From Candidatus Bathyarchaeota archaeon (GTDB taxonomy: Archaea > Thermoproteota > Bathyarchaeia > 40CM-2-53-6 > RBG-13-38-9): a stretch of 12,329 nucleotides of DNA. Position 1 is the first letter of the stretch; every line of letters starts with the position of its first letter. The DNA lies in the NCBI GenBank assembly GCA_018396565.1, contig JAGTQO010000031.1, positions 1 through 12,329 of the forward strand, written 5' to 3'. Under the pieces are notes generated by a model that saw nothing but the letters and a program-made list of their open reading frames with translations, was not told the DNA's origin and did no database searches. This document shows positions 6,068 to 12,329 of this stretch, piece by piece. The position numbers and the translations under genes were made by a program.

Positions 6068-6516
6068 GCAAGGCAGAAATGAAACATCTCGCCATACTGG
6101 ATTCCAATGTGATAGTGTATTCCATGATAACCGATTACCCAAATGAATTGTATCATAGAAAGTGCCTCGCCCTACTGGAGAAAGGTTTGAAGGGAGAGTT
6201 AGAGTACGTTTTGAGTTTGAATCCAATAATTATCATTGAAGTCTTTTCAGCTCTGAAGAGGCTTTTAAATTGTATCGAAGCTGAATTTAGGACAGGTTCG
6301 CTCCTACGTTCAAGACGCATAGCATTCTTATCGATCTCTAAGCAGGCTTCACAGAATTCCATTCAGTGGGCAAAGGAGAAGAACATTCCCATAAACGATG
6401 CGATGATAGGTGCGAATATGGTTGAGCAAGCCAATCTAATCTATACTACAGATGAAGAACACTTTGAGAGACTTGAAGAATATGGAGTCGAAATCGCTAA
6501 TCCAATCAAGCTATAA
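6055..6516 (+). CDS. PIN-domain RNase toxin (VapC-like)
   Basis: 153 residues. The PIN active site is complete: D16 in AILDSNVIVYS, E62 in IIIEVFSAL, D115 in IPINDAMIGAN and D133 in IYTTDEEHF. These four acidic residues bind Mg or Mn for RNA cleavage. VapC toxins typically cut tRNA or rRNA; the target here is not visible. Length and motif spacing are normal for the family, so the toxin should be active. The TTG start at 6055 is supported by the purine tract immediately upstream; an ATG at 6079 would still leave the first Asp in place and cannot be excluded. The gene overlaps the AbrB-type antitoxin by 13 bases. An unusual point is that the window also holds a dead PIN fragment at its left edge. 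Confidence 0.85.
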   Translation: MAGVSKAEMKHLAILDSNVIVYSMITDYPNELYHRKCLALLEKGLKGELEYVLSLNPIIIIEVFSALKRLLNCIEAEFRTGSLLRSRRIAFLSISKQASQNSIQWAKEKNIPINDAMIGANMVEQANLIYTTDEEHFERLEEYGVEIANPIKL

Positions 6517-6734
6517 ACAAGAGTCTAACTATTCTAAAGGTATCCACTCCGAGTATGTGGTGAGGGTAGTTCAATATAACTGCGCTAAGGATTAACTAAG
6601 TCAGATTATTTCAAATAAAAAATGAGGAGGAAAACACTACCACTCAACTGTGAAGAGAAGAATCTATGATGACATAATATTTGGGATAGCTAATGCTTGG
6701 TTAAATTATTCAGTAAAGATTTTGACTTAAAGAG

Positions 6735-7775
6735 TTAAAAGACTCTAGGCTTACATCTTCTCTTTTTAATGTAAGGATTGAGCGCAACTGTAATTGTAAC
6801 GATTGATGAGGCCATTAGGAATGTTGGTGAGAGTGAGGATGATGAGAAGTATATTAGGAGGGTGAGTATTGCAAGGCTTAAGGGGAGTCTCAGAGGGTAT
6901 GGTAGCCTGAACTTTAAAGGTTTAACCTCCTTACGATACTCCCATATCAGGTTGGCTACGCCGAGAACCAAGCAGAAATAGGTTATGATTGCTAACTGTT
7001 CAGCCAAACCTTCGAGTCCAACTGTCAAGGTTAAGGCCGCAGATATTAGGATGCATATACCTGAGAAGATGAATCTCTGACCTGTAGAGAAGTTTTTGAT
7101 CGCCGATATTAACTGTCCTTCAGCATCCTCCACCAGGTCTTCCAATGATAGGAGTTGGATGGCGACCTTTCTTAATATTGGGTTTGCAGCTGCCTCACCA
7201 ATCGTTTTGAGACGGTCATAGAGCATTATGAGGCTGAGCCTGAAACCTGAAGTGAATATTAGGAAGATGAGTAGGCCTAACAGGTAGTTTGACATTCCAA
7301 TGTAGATGGTTAATTTTAGTGTGGGTTGGCTGGGCAGCCTCTCAGGTTTTCCCTTCAACTCTAATAGGTAGAAGCCTGAAGGTGTTATGAATGGTATGGT
7401 TCTATTGATGGTTATTGTCTCCCTGACTCCATGCTTGAAAGTTCTTGTTGAGGATTCGTTTACCTCCATGACACGCAACCCGAAGATGGTGAGTGCTGTA
7501 ACCTTCAGGTTGAAGTCTATCCTTCTTAGAGGGGTTGTATGGAGGTTCACAACATCAATATGAAATGAGCCTGTCTCACCGGCTACGTATGAAGGGTTGA
7601 CTGCTGAGAAGGCCAACATAATATCTTCAGACCTGGACTCAGCGACTGTAACAGGCTCCAAACCTGGAACTCCTGCATGAAGATGTAAGTATATGTAGAT
7701 TATCGTAGCCGTCAGCATGGGGATGAGGAGTAAACAGCAGAGTATAGCTGAGTATTTAGCGTGTGGCCTCTTCAT
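6735..7775 (-). CDS. Polytopic membrane protein with extracytoplasmic beta-rich domain, unknown function
   Basis: 346 residues, not recognised as a named family. Residues 9-30 are a signal-anchor helix. Residues 31-158 form a polar, beta-rich region (FSAVNPSYVAGETGSFHIDV, FNLKVTALTIFG, ETITINRTIPFITPSGFYLL) that looks like an immunoglobulin-like or CARDB-like sandwich outside the cell. A second helix (about 160-185) leads to a cytoplasmic amphipathic stretch (186-232, LEDLVEDAEGQL), then four helices at about 234-252, 259-277, 296-310 and 316-334, and a basic tail (KKRRCKPR) that should be cytoplasmic. No catalytic motif is evident. A sensor, or an S-layer or membrane-organising role, is possible but unsupported. 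The start is ATG at 7775, with a weak ggcggga upstream. The gene is on the same strand as the transporter operon but separated from it by 330 bases with its own TATA-like element, so it is probably transcribed alone. Confidence 0.7.
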   Translation of the reverse strand: MKRPHAKYSAILCCLLLIPMLTATIIYIYLHLHAGVPGLEPVTVAESRSEDIMLAFSAVNPSYVAGETGSFHIDVVNLHTTPLRRIDFNLKVTALTIFGLRVMEVNESSTRTFKHGVRETITINRTIPFITPSGFYLLELKGKPERLPSQPTLKLTIYIGMSNYLLGLLIFLIFTSGFRLSLIMLYDRLKTIGEAAANPILRKVAIQLLSLEDLVEDAEGQLISAIKNFSTGQRFIFSGICILISAALTLTVGLEGLAEQLAIITYFCLVLGVANLIWEYRKEVKPLKFRLPYPLRLPLSLAILTLLIYFSSSSLSPTFLMASSIVTITVALNPYIKKRRCKPRVF

Positions 7776-8105
7776 GTTCCCGCCCTGATGTTAAGTATCG
7801 AACCTACCTCTCACTTTAAACCTCAGAATATCGGCATGCACCATATATATAATTGTAAGATTATTCCGATGATCGCAGACCTATCTGAATCCACGACGAT
7901 GAGAGAGTATTTTCAACCTCAAAATATTTCAGAGACGGAATTATGTAGCGTTCTCTATCAGGATTAACCTATCGAGGATTCGCCGGTTTACTGTTGGATC
8001 CGTCCTGAACCCAAATTTGACCATGGCGTTACGTCAGTTACACATTTGTTTCGCGACCAATCCCTGTTAGAATTACTTCGATTACCTGTTGGTTCGTGTT
8101 GCTCC
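7776..8105. other. 330-base gap between transporter operon and membrane protein gene
   Basis: No convincing gene. A 68-codon plus-strand frame at 7761-7967 overlaps the start of the minus-strand gene, has poor composition and no ribosome-binding site, and is rejected. On the minus strand a 27-codon frame at 7941-8024 (MVKFGFRTDPTVNRRILDRL and on) reads protein-like and might be a tiny gene or relic, but it has no further support. The promoter of the downstream membrane protein lies in this gap. No obvious oligo-T terminator follows the LivH-like gene. Confidence 0.35.
7842..7853 (-). promoter_or_regulatory. TATA-like element upstream of the orphan membrane protein
   Basis: On the minus strand ttatatatatgg lies about 67 bases before the ATG at 7775. 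Transcription would be expected to begin about 25 bases downstream, leaving a leader of some 40 bases. The element is nearly symmetrical, so its direction rests on gene position. Confidence 0.35.
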
Positions 8106-8969
8106 TCAGCCTGTTCCAAGTAGCCCCCTCGGCCTGATGAGTAGAAATATGGCCATGACCAGGTATGCTGCGGCCTCAGACATTGGCGCGTTAAACATTG
8201 TCACGTAGCTTATGGATAGTCCTATGATGATTCCTGCAAGCATCGTTCCGAATATGCTGCCCATTCCTCCCACGACAACTACGGCGAAGCATAGCAATAT
8301 TATTCTTGAACCTATCGACGGCTCTATGCTTATCAGGGGCGCCATCAACCCTCCACCCAAGGCTGCGAGCATCCCTCCGAAGACATAGTTTATCGTGAAT
8401 ACTCTGCCCATGTTTATTCCTAGGGTTTCAACCCTGTCCTTATCCTCTGAGCCTGCCTTTATCACCCTGCCCAGCATGGTCTTGTTTATGACTACCCATA
8501 CGAACATGAAGAGGATGAGAGAGCATGCGGCTAGGAATAGGTAATATACTGGGAGGGTTGCCCCAACCATGTATATTTGGGTTGTTAAAAACTGTGGTGG
8601 GGATACTGATTTGGGGTCCAGGCCCCAAACCATCTTTATCAGTGTACTGACGACAAGTAGGGTGCTGAATGTGACTATCAGACTCAGGTCTATGTCTTTA
8701 CCGTAGAGTTTGTTGACGAGAACCTTCTCGACGAGTAAGGATGCTAAGCCGATTGAGGCGGTGGATAAGATGAGGCTTAGGCTGAAGTTGTTTGTCAGAT
8801 GCATTGCCGCAAATGTTAGGTATGTTCCTAGGGCGTAGAATGCGCCGTGTGCGAGGTTTATGACCTTGCTCAAGCCGAACGTTAGGCTGAAGCCTATGGC
8901 CACCATTGAGAAGGTTAGGCCTATGGCCAATCCCAAAATTGTCTGCTGTATTATGTATGTTACGTCCAT
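8106..8969 (-). CDS. livH: LivH-like permease of a HAAT-family ABC transporter
   Basis: 287 residues with about eight hydrophobic segments, normal for LivH. It forms half of the membrane channel together with the LivM-like protein. Family marks are an early INLAHGAFYALGTYLTF (37-53), the cytoplasmic coupling-helix region GRVIKAGSEDKDRVETLGIN (167-186) that contacts the ATPases, GGMLAALGGGLMAP (198-211) and VVVGGMGSIFGTMLAG (231-246), ending in LLIRPRGLLG. It is the last gene of the operon, starting 7 bases after the LivM stop, with a strong GAGGTGA site across that stop. The ATG at 8969 is the natural start. Substrate choice lies mainly in the binding protein, so branched-chain amino acids, amides or urea all remain possible. 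Confidence 0.9.
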   Translation of the reverse strand: MDVTYIIQQTILGLAIGLTFSMVAIGFSLTFGLSKVINLAHGAFYALGTYLTFAAMHLTNNFSLSLILSTASIGLASLLVEKVLVNKLYGKDIDLSLIVTFSTLLVVSTLIKMVWGLDPKSVSPPQFLTTQIYMVGATLPVYYLFLAACSLILFMFVWVVINKTMLGRVIKAGSEDKDRVETLGINMGRVFTINYVFGGMLAALGGGLMAPLISIEPSIGSRIILLCFAVVVVGGMGSIFGTMLAGIIIGLSISYVTMFNAPMSEAAAYLVMAIFLLIRPRGLLGTG

Positions 8970-8976
8970 ATTCTCT

Positions 8977-8983
8977 TCACCTC
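8977..8983 (-). promoter_or_regulatory. Strong Shine-Dalgarno for the LivH-like gene
   Basis: GAGGTGA on the minus strand overlaps the TGA stop of the LivM-like gene and lies 7 bases before the LivH ATG. It agrees with the canonical archaeal anti-Shine-Dalgarno pairing and fixes the LivH start. Confidence 0.65.
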
Positions 8984-9960
8984 ATAGGCTCCCTGACGTA
9001 GACACCCTTCGCCAACTGGTATAGGTACCTGTATAGGCCTCCCCGGAATCTCATCATGACTATTATGATGATGAAGCCTATCACGCCGTCCAGGTATATG
9101 GAGGCGTGCCATCCCATGGTTACTGTGAGAAGATATGTCAAGGCTATGTAGATGAAGCTTCCGATGAACGGTCCGAGGAATGTTCCGCTCCCACCTATCA
9201 AGGCTATGAATACTATGATTATGTTGAATGTCGGCGCTATGAAGTCTATTGCAGAGTATCCTAGGAATGTTGCGAATAGGGCTCCTGAAGCGCCTGCGAG
9301 GAACGATGAGAACAGTAGGGATAAGTATTTTATTTTGAAGGAGCTGTAGCCCAGGGACTCGACCTTAAACTCACTCTCACTCGTGGCTATAAGTAGGGCT
9401 CCATACTTGGACTTAATGAAGATCTTTATCAGGATCATGAGTAGGAAGGCAACAGCCAACATGACATAGTAAAGTATTGTCTTGTTTGAGAAGTCTATTA
9501 TTCCGAAACTCTCCATTCTCCTGATTGTCAAGCCCATATCAGAACCGGTCCAAGGGGCAAGGGGTGCGACGAAGAGCTGGTAGAAGAATATGTTGAAGGC
9601 CATCATGACCAAGGCGAAGTATGGATCACGCCTCCTCAATGCGGCTGGCCCAATCGCCGCAGCCACAGCGACGGTCAGAAACAGCCCTACACCTATGGCG
9701 ACTATTGGATTTCCTGTGAAAGTGTTGAATGTTACGGCCGCGCCGTAAGCTCCCACACCGAAGAATAGGGCATGTCCGAAGGATAGCAGGTTGCCGTAAC
9801 CATACATCAGGTCAAAAGCTAAACCCACCAGGGCGTAGAAGAGTATCTGCATGCTGAGGGTCTTAGGCAGAAACAGAGGTAGGACAGCGAAGAATATTGT
9901 GAGGCCTAAGAGTTGGGGCCACTCTATCTTCAAGACACCCATCTTCTCTAGGGTTGTCAT
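8977..9960 (-). CDS. livM: LivM-like permease of a HAAT-family ABC transporter
   Basis: 327 residues, polytopic, the second half of the channel. Recognisable parts are FDLMYGYGNLLSFGHALFFG (49-68), a hallmark of LivM proteins, then RRRDPYFALVMMAF (109-122), the coupling region KYGALLIATSESEFKVESLG (185-204) and IGGSGTFLGPFIGSF (255-269). The C-terminus, VMMRFRGGLYRYL, follows the family RPxGL-type ending loosely. Its ATG overlaps the LivF-like stop as ATGA, implying coupled translation. An AAGGAGG lies 15 bases upstream, somewhat far. Length is close to shorter LivM proteins; the long extra N-terminal helices of the E. coli protein are absent. Confidence 0.9.
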   Translation of the reverse strand: MTTLEKMGVLKIEWPQLLGLTIFFAVLPLFLPKTLSMQILFYALVGLAFDLMYGYGNLLSFGHALFFGVGAYGAAVTFNTFTGNPIVAIGVGLFLTVAVAAAIGPAALRRRDPYFALVMMAFNIFFYQLFVAPLAPWTGSDMGLTIRRMESFGIIDFSNKTILYYVMLAVAFLLMILIKIFIKSKYGALLIATSESEFKVESLGYSSFKIKYLSLLFSSFLAGASGALFATFLGYSAIDFIAPTFNIIIVFIALIGGSGTFLGPFIGSFIYIALTYLLTVTMGWHASIYLDGVIGFIIIIVMMRFRGGLYRYLYQLAKGVYVREPMR

Positions 9961-10658
9961 AGGTACTTGGCGAAGCCTCCTTCCTGAACTTCATCCCTAG
10001 ACTTTTCCTCATGTATGATCCTCCCCTCCTCCAGAACATACACTCTATCGCAGACATCCTTGAGGAGGGGGACGTTCTGTTCAACCAGGATCATCGGAAC
10101 CTCCCTGCTTTTCTCCTTCAGAAATTCACCGAACGTTCTGGTTAGGGCTGGGGCTAAACCTTCCGTCGGCTCATCGAGCATCAGCAGCTTGGTTGAGCCG
10201 AATAGGGCCATCGCGATATTCAACATTTGACGTTCACCGCCGCTGAGGTTTGATGCTTTGCTATCTTTGACCACCCTCAACCTTGGGAAATATTCCATCG
10301 CCTTCTCAATCTCACTTTCAACATCCCCAGACTTACCGATCTTAGCGTTGGCGGCTATCAGTAGATGTTCATATGTGGTTAGGCTGGTGAAGACCCTCTT
10401 GTCTTGGGGAACATAGGATATGCCGAGCTTAGAGATTTTCCAGGCTGGGAGGCCTGTGATATCTGTCCCTCCAAGAAGGACCTTGCCGCCTATAGGTTTC
10501 TCGAGGCCAGCTATGGCCTTCAGCAAGGTTGTCTTTCCAGCCCCGTTTCTCCCCACGACCCCAGTTACGAAGCCTCCTGTCCTGATGTTTATGTTGAATA
10601 GGACTTGGGCTTGACCGTAGGCGAATGAGAGGTTCGAAACCTCAAGTATCTCACTCAT
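9957..10658 (-). CDS. livF: LivF-like ATPase of a HAAT-family ABC transporter
   Basis: 233 residues from the ATG at 10658 (MSEILEVSNLSFAYG). The frame is open to 10691, but the earlier start adds 11 non-conserved residues and lies well inside the LivG-like gene; the chosen ATG overlaps the LivG stop by 8 bases (ATGAGTGA). Motifs are complete: Walker A GRNGAGKTT (36-44), Q-loop Q85 in YVPQDKRVF, signature LSGGE (138-142), Walker B LLMLDEP (158-164). In place of the usual H-loop histidine it has VEQN, which is normal for LivF proteins. It pairs with the LivG-like subunit to power import. Confidence 0.9.
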   Translation of the reverse strand: MSEILEVSNLSFAYGQAQVLFNINIRTGGFVTGVVGRNGAGKTTLLKAIAGLEKPIGGKVLLGGTDITGLPAWKISKLGISYVPQDKRVFTSLTTYEHLLIAANAKIGKSGDVESEIEKAMEYFPRLRVVKDSKASNLSGGERQMLNIAMALFGSTKLLMLDEPTEGLAPALTRTFGEFLKEKSREVPMILVEQNVPLLKDVCDRVYVLEEGRIIHEEKSRDEVQEGGFAKYL

Positions 10659-11340
10659 ACTTCCAATATACCTTCCTGACTGTTGGGTCATTTAAGACAT
10701 CGTCTGGCTTCCCGTCACATATTATCTTGCCATCGTTAAGTACGGTTATTCTGTGGGCGAGGTCGCAGACCTTCGATATCTTATGTTCAATCATGAGAAC
10801 AGTCATCTTTTCAGCCAGATCCTTGATCTGGACTGTCAACTCTCTTATCTCGTCCTCAGAGAGCCCTGAGAAAGGTTCATCCAATAAAAGGAGGGTGGGG
10901 TTCAATGCGACAGCCATCGCTATCTCAAGCCTCTTCTTGTCTACATAGGATAGGTGACTCACCTTCCTGTCGAGCTTACCATCTAAACCCATAGTCTTGG
11001 CTAGCTCTAGGATGTTTGCTCCTCCACTATTGGCAATCAGCAGGTTCTCGTATGCATTCATTTTCTGGAATACTGTCGTCAACTGGAATGTTCTTGCGAT
11101 ACCCAGTTGGGCCCTCCGGTAAGCGCTCAAGCCTGTTATGTCCCTTCCTTTGAAGATTATTCTTCCAGCCTCAGGCTTGAGGAGGCCTGCTATAAGGTTT
11201 AGGAGGGTTGTCTTGCCTGCGCCGTTGGGTCCTATGACGCATTTCAACTCTTTCTCCTGCATCTTGAAGGTGACATCGTCGACGGCGGGTATGTCACCGA
11301 AATGTTTCGACAACCCTATGCATTCAAGAAGGAAGCTCAA
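10651..11340 (-). CDS. livG: LivG-like ATPase of a HAAT-family ABC transporter, unusual signature motif
   Basis: 229 residues, shorter than the common 250-260 of LivG. Walker A GPNGAGKTT (37-45), Q-loop Q86 in ARTFQL, Walker B LLLLDEP (150-156) and H-loop H186 in MIEHK are all present. The ABC signature reads LSYVD (130-134), where the family has LSYGQ or LSHGE; the glycine that contacts the partner nucleotide is valine. The shortening lies between the Q-loop and the signature (around NSGGANILELAKTMGLDGKL), in the helical domain. The start is TTG at 11338-11340, because an in-frame TGA lies just upstream and no other start precedes the conserved LLECIGLSKHFG. It follows the binding-protein gene by 27 bases. 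Whether ATP hydrolysis is lowered at one site cannot be judged from sequence. Confidence 0.88.
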   Translation of the reverse strand: MSFLLECIGLSKHFGDIPAVDDVTFKMQEKELKCVIGPNGAGKTTLLNLIAGLLKPEAGRIIFKGRDITGLSAYRRAQLGIARTFQLTTVFQKMNAYENLLIANSGGANILELAKTMGLDGKLDRKVSHLSYVDKKRLEIAMAVALNPTLLLLDEPFSGLSEDEIRELTVQIKDLAEKMTVLMIEHKISKVCDLAHRITVLNDGKIICDGKPDDVLNDPTVRKVYWKYE

Positions 11341-11367
11341 CGGCTGTCACATTCCATCAAATACTTC

Positions 11368-12329
11368 TTACTTGTAGCCTTCCAACTCCAGTGGGGCTAG
11401 AAATTCTTCTCCTCCATACTTCGCAACTACTTTACAGACATCCCACTCATTTATCCTCTCGTTCGCAGGCTTCCCTACGAGTATGTAGACATGTGTCTTC
11501 ATTATTGGTTGGTGGTCTATCCTCCATTCGCCTGGGCCTTTCATAGTCTCGAACTTCGGATTGGATAGTAGGGCCTGCCTCACCGCGTCTGGATTAGTGC
11601 TCTTGGCCAGATTTATTCCTCTTGCTATCTCCCTTATCGCAACGTATGTCAGACCGCCGAAATTGTCTGGTGGCTTACCATACTTCTCCTGATACCTCTT
11701 GGCGTAGGCGGTTACACTCTCATACTCAGGATAGTCCTTTGGAATGTTCCAGTAGTACCACATGGTGAAGTATACTCCTTCGGTTGCCGCTGGATCTAGA
11801 GGTGCGAGCTCGGTCATCCACGACCATGGATTAATTATTTTTACGCCTGAACGTTGGATCCCCATCGTATGCATCTGTTTGAGGATGTTTCCAAGATCAT
11901 GCCCTGCCTGGGCCGTATATATGAGGTCTGGATTTGCCTTCATGGCTGTTGAGAGGTATGGTGTGAAATCGGCTGCTCCTACAGGTGCTTCGACGATACC
12001 TACTATCTCAACCTTATCCTTTGCAAACTTGTCTATGTAGTATTTGAAGCCATCCCGGCAGTCGTATCCGAAAGTGTAGGCTGGAACTATCATGAAGACC
12101 TTCTTCACACCTTTCAGATTGTTAACCACGAAGTGGGCGTCTATGTAGCCTAAGTTCCATCCGTGGCCCACAATGGCGAAACTACCACTCTTATCCATCA
12201 GTTCCTTCTTGAAAGTATCCATAGCCGGCAGGCATGTAATAGCGTAGACCTTCTTCAACTCCATACATCTCTTATGAACGGCTAGGGCGTTCGATGCACT
12301 CAATGCGCCTGCAATAATGTCTACCTTGT
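11368..12329 (-). CDS. livJ: Branched-chain amino acid-type substrate-binding protein, N-terminus outside the window
   Basis: A partial type I periplasmic-binding protein of the LivJ/LivK group. The frame runs off the right edge; about 320 residues are visible and the signal peptide and first strand are missing. The visible part starts KVDIIAGALSASNALAV, equivalent to the ligand-contact loop that follows strand 3 in LivJ-type proteins. Then come the hinge and domain II pattern: KKVFMIVPAYTFGYDCRDGF, VGAADFTPYLSTAMKANPDL and GHDLGNILKQMHTMGI. In an archaeon it should be anchored outside the membrane by a lipid or helix and hand ligand to the LivH/LivM-like channel. It is the first visible gene of the operon, and its promoter should lie beyond the edge. 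The ligand is unknown; the family binds branched-chain amino acids, amides, urea and aromatic acids. The TAA stop lies 27 bases before the LivG-like gene. Confidence 0.9.
   Translation of the reverse strand, partial: KVDIIAGALSASNALAVHKRCMELKKVYAITCLPAMDTFKKELMDKSGSFAIVGHGWNLGYIDAHFVVNNLKGVKKVFMIVPAYTFGYDCRDGFKYYIDKFAKDKVEIVGIVEAPVGAADFTPYLSTAMKANPDLIYTAQAGHDLGNILKQMHTMGIQRSGVKIINPWSWMTELAPLDPAATEGVYFTMWYYWNIPKDYPEYESVTAYAKRYQEKYGKPPDNFGGLTYVAIREIARGINLAKSTNPDAVRQALLSNPKFETMKGPGEWRIDHQPIMKTHVYILVGKPANERINEWDVCKVVAKYGGEEFLAPLELEGYK

Noticed and set aside
10630..10645. Near-palindrome GAGGTTCGAAACCTC in the LivF-like gene
   Set aside because: It lies within conserved codons (LEVSNL) near the start and is adequately explained by coding; there is no operator evidence. 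It is also not a tRNA T-arm, since no cloverleaf surrounds it.

Overview
The window looks archaeal and probably belongs to an uncultivated Thermoproteota-type lineage (Bathyarchaeia-like; this is inference only). The support is heavy use of AGA/AGG arginine and ATA isoleucine codons, frequent TTG starts, GGTGA/GGAGG-type Shine-Dalgarno sites, AT-rich TATA-like elements, VapBC-type toxin-antitoxin modules, and zinc-ribbon membrane proteins typical of archaea. No rRNA, tRNA, CRISPR array or insertion sequence is visible.

Layout from left to right. (1) 11-501 holds a decayed toxin-antitoxin pair: a VapB-like antitoxin interrupted by TAG, whose end overlaps a truncated PIN-toxin start. (2) 625-2253 is a membrane/zinc-ribbon block: a PrsW-family intramembrane protease fused to two C-terminal zinc ribbons on the + strand, facing a small membrane protein that ends in a similar ribbon. 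A possible 42-residue membrane peptide lies behind the small protein on the minus strand. (3) 2500-4625 is an AT-rich patch with two glycosyltransferases, one GT4-type on + and one GT2-type on minus, oriented convergently. (4) 4626-5776 is over 1 kb without a long gene. Its minus strand carries a plausible 52-residue ORF and a frame-broken coding relic. (5) 5804-6516 is an intact AbrB-type antitoxin plus PIN-domain toxin. (6) 6735-7775 is a minus-strand orphan membrane protein with an extracytoplasmic beta-rich domain. (7) 8106 to the right edge is a minus-strand branched-chain-amino-acid-type (HAAT) ABC transporter operon, transcribed as binding protein (partial), LivG-like ATPase, LivF-like ATPase, LivM-like permease, LivH-like permease, with overlapping or tightly spaced genes.

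Working together: the five transporter genes should form one uptake system, with the lipid- or membrane-anchored binding protein delivering an amino acid, amide or similar ligand to a LivH/LivM channel powered by LivG/LivF. The PrsW-ribbon protein and the facing ribbon protein may form a membrane proteolysis or sensing module; that link rests only on proximity and shared architecture. The left half (decayed TA, glycosyltransferase patch, relic, intact TA) has the texture of a variable accessory region beside the conserved transporter operon. The strongest candidates for something undescribed are the PrsW/zinc-ribbon membrane pair and the hidden minus-strand relic; neither is established as a new system from sequence alone.
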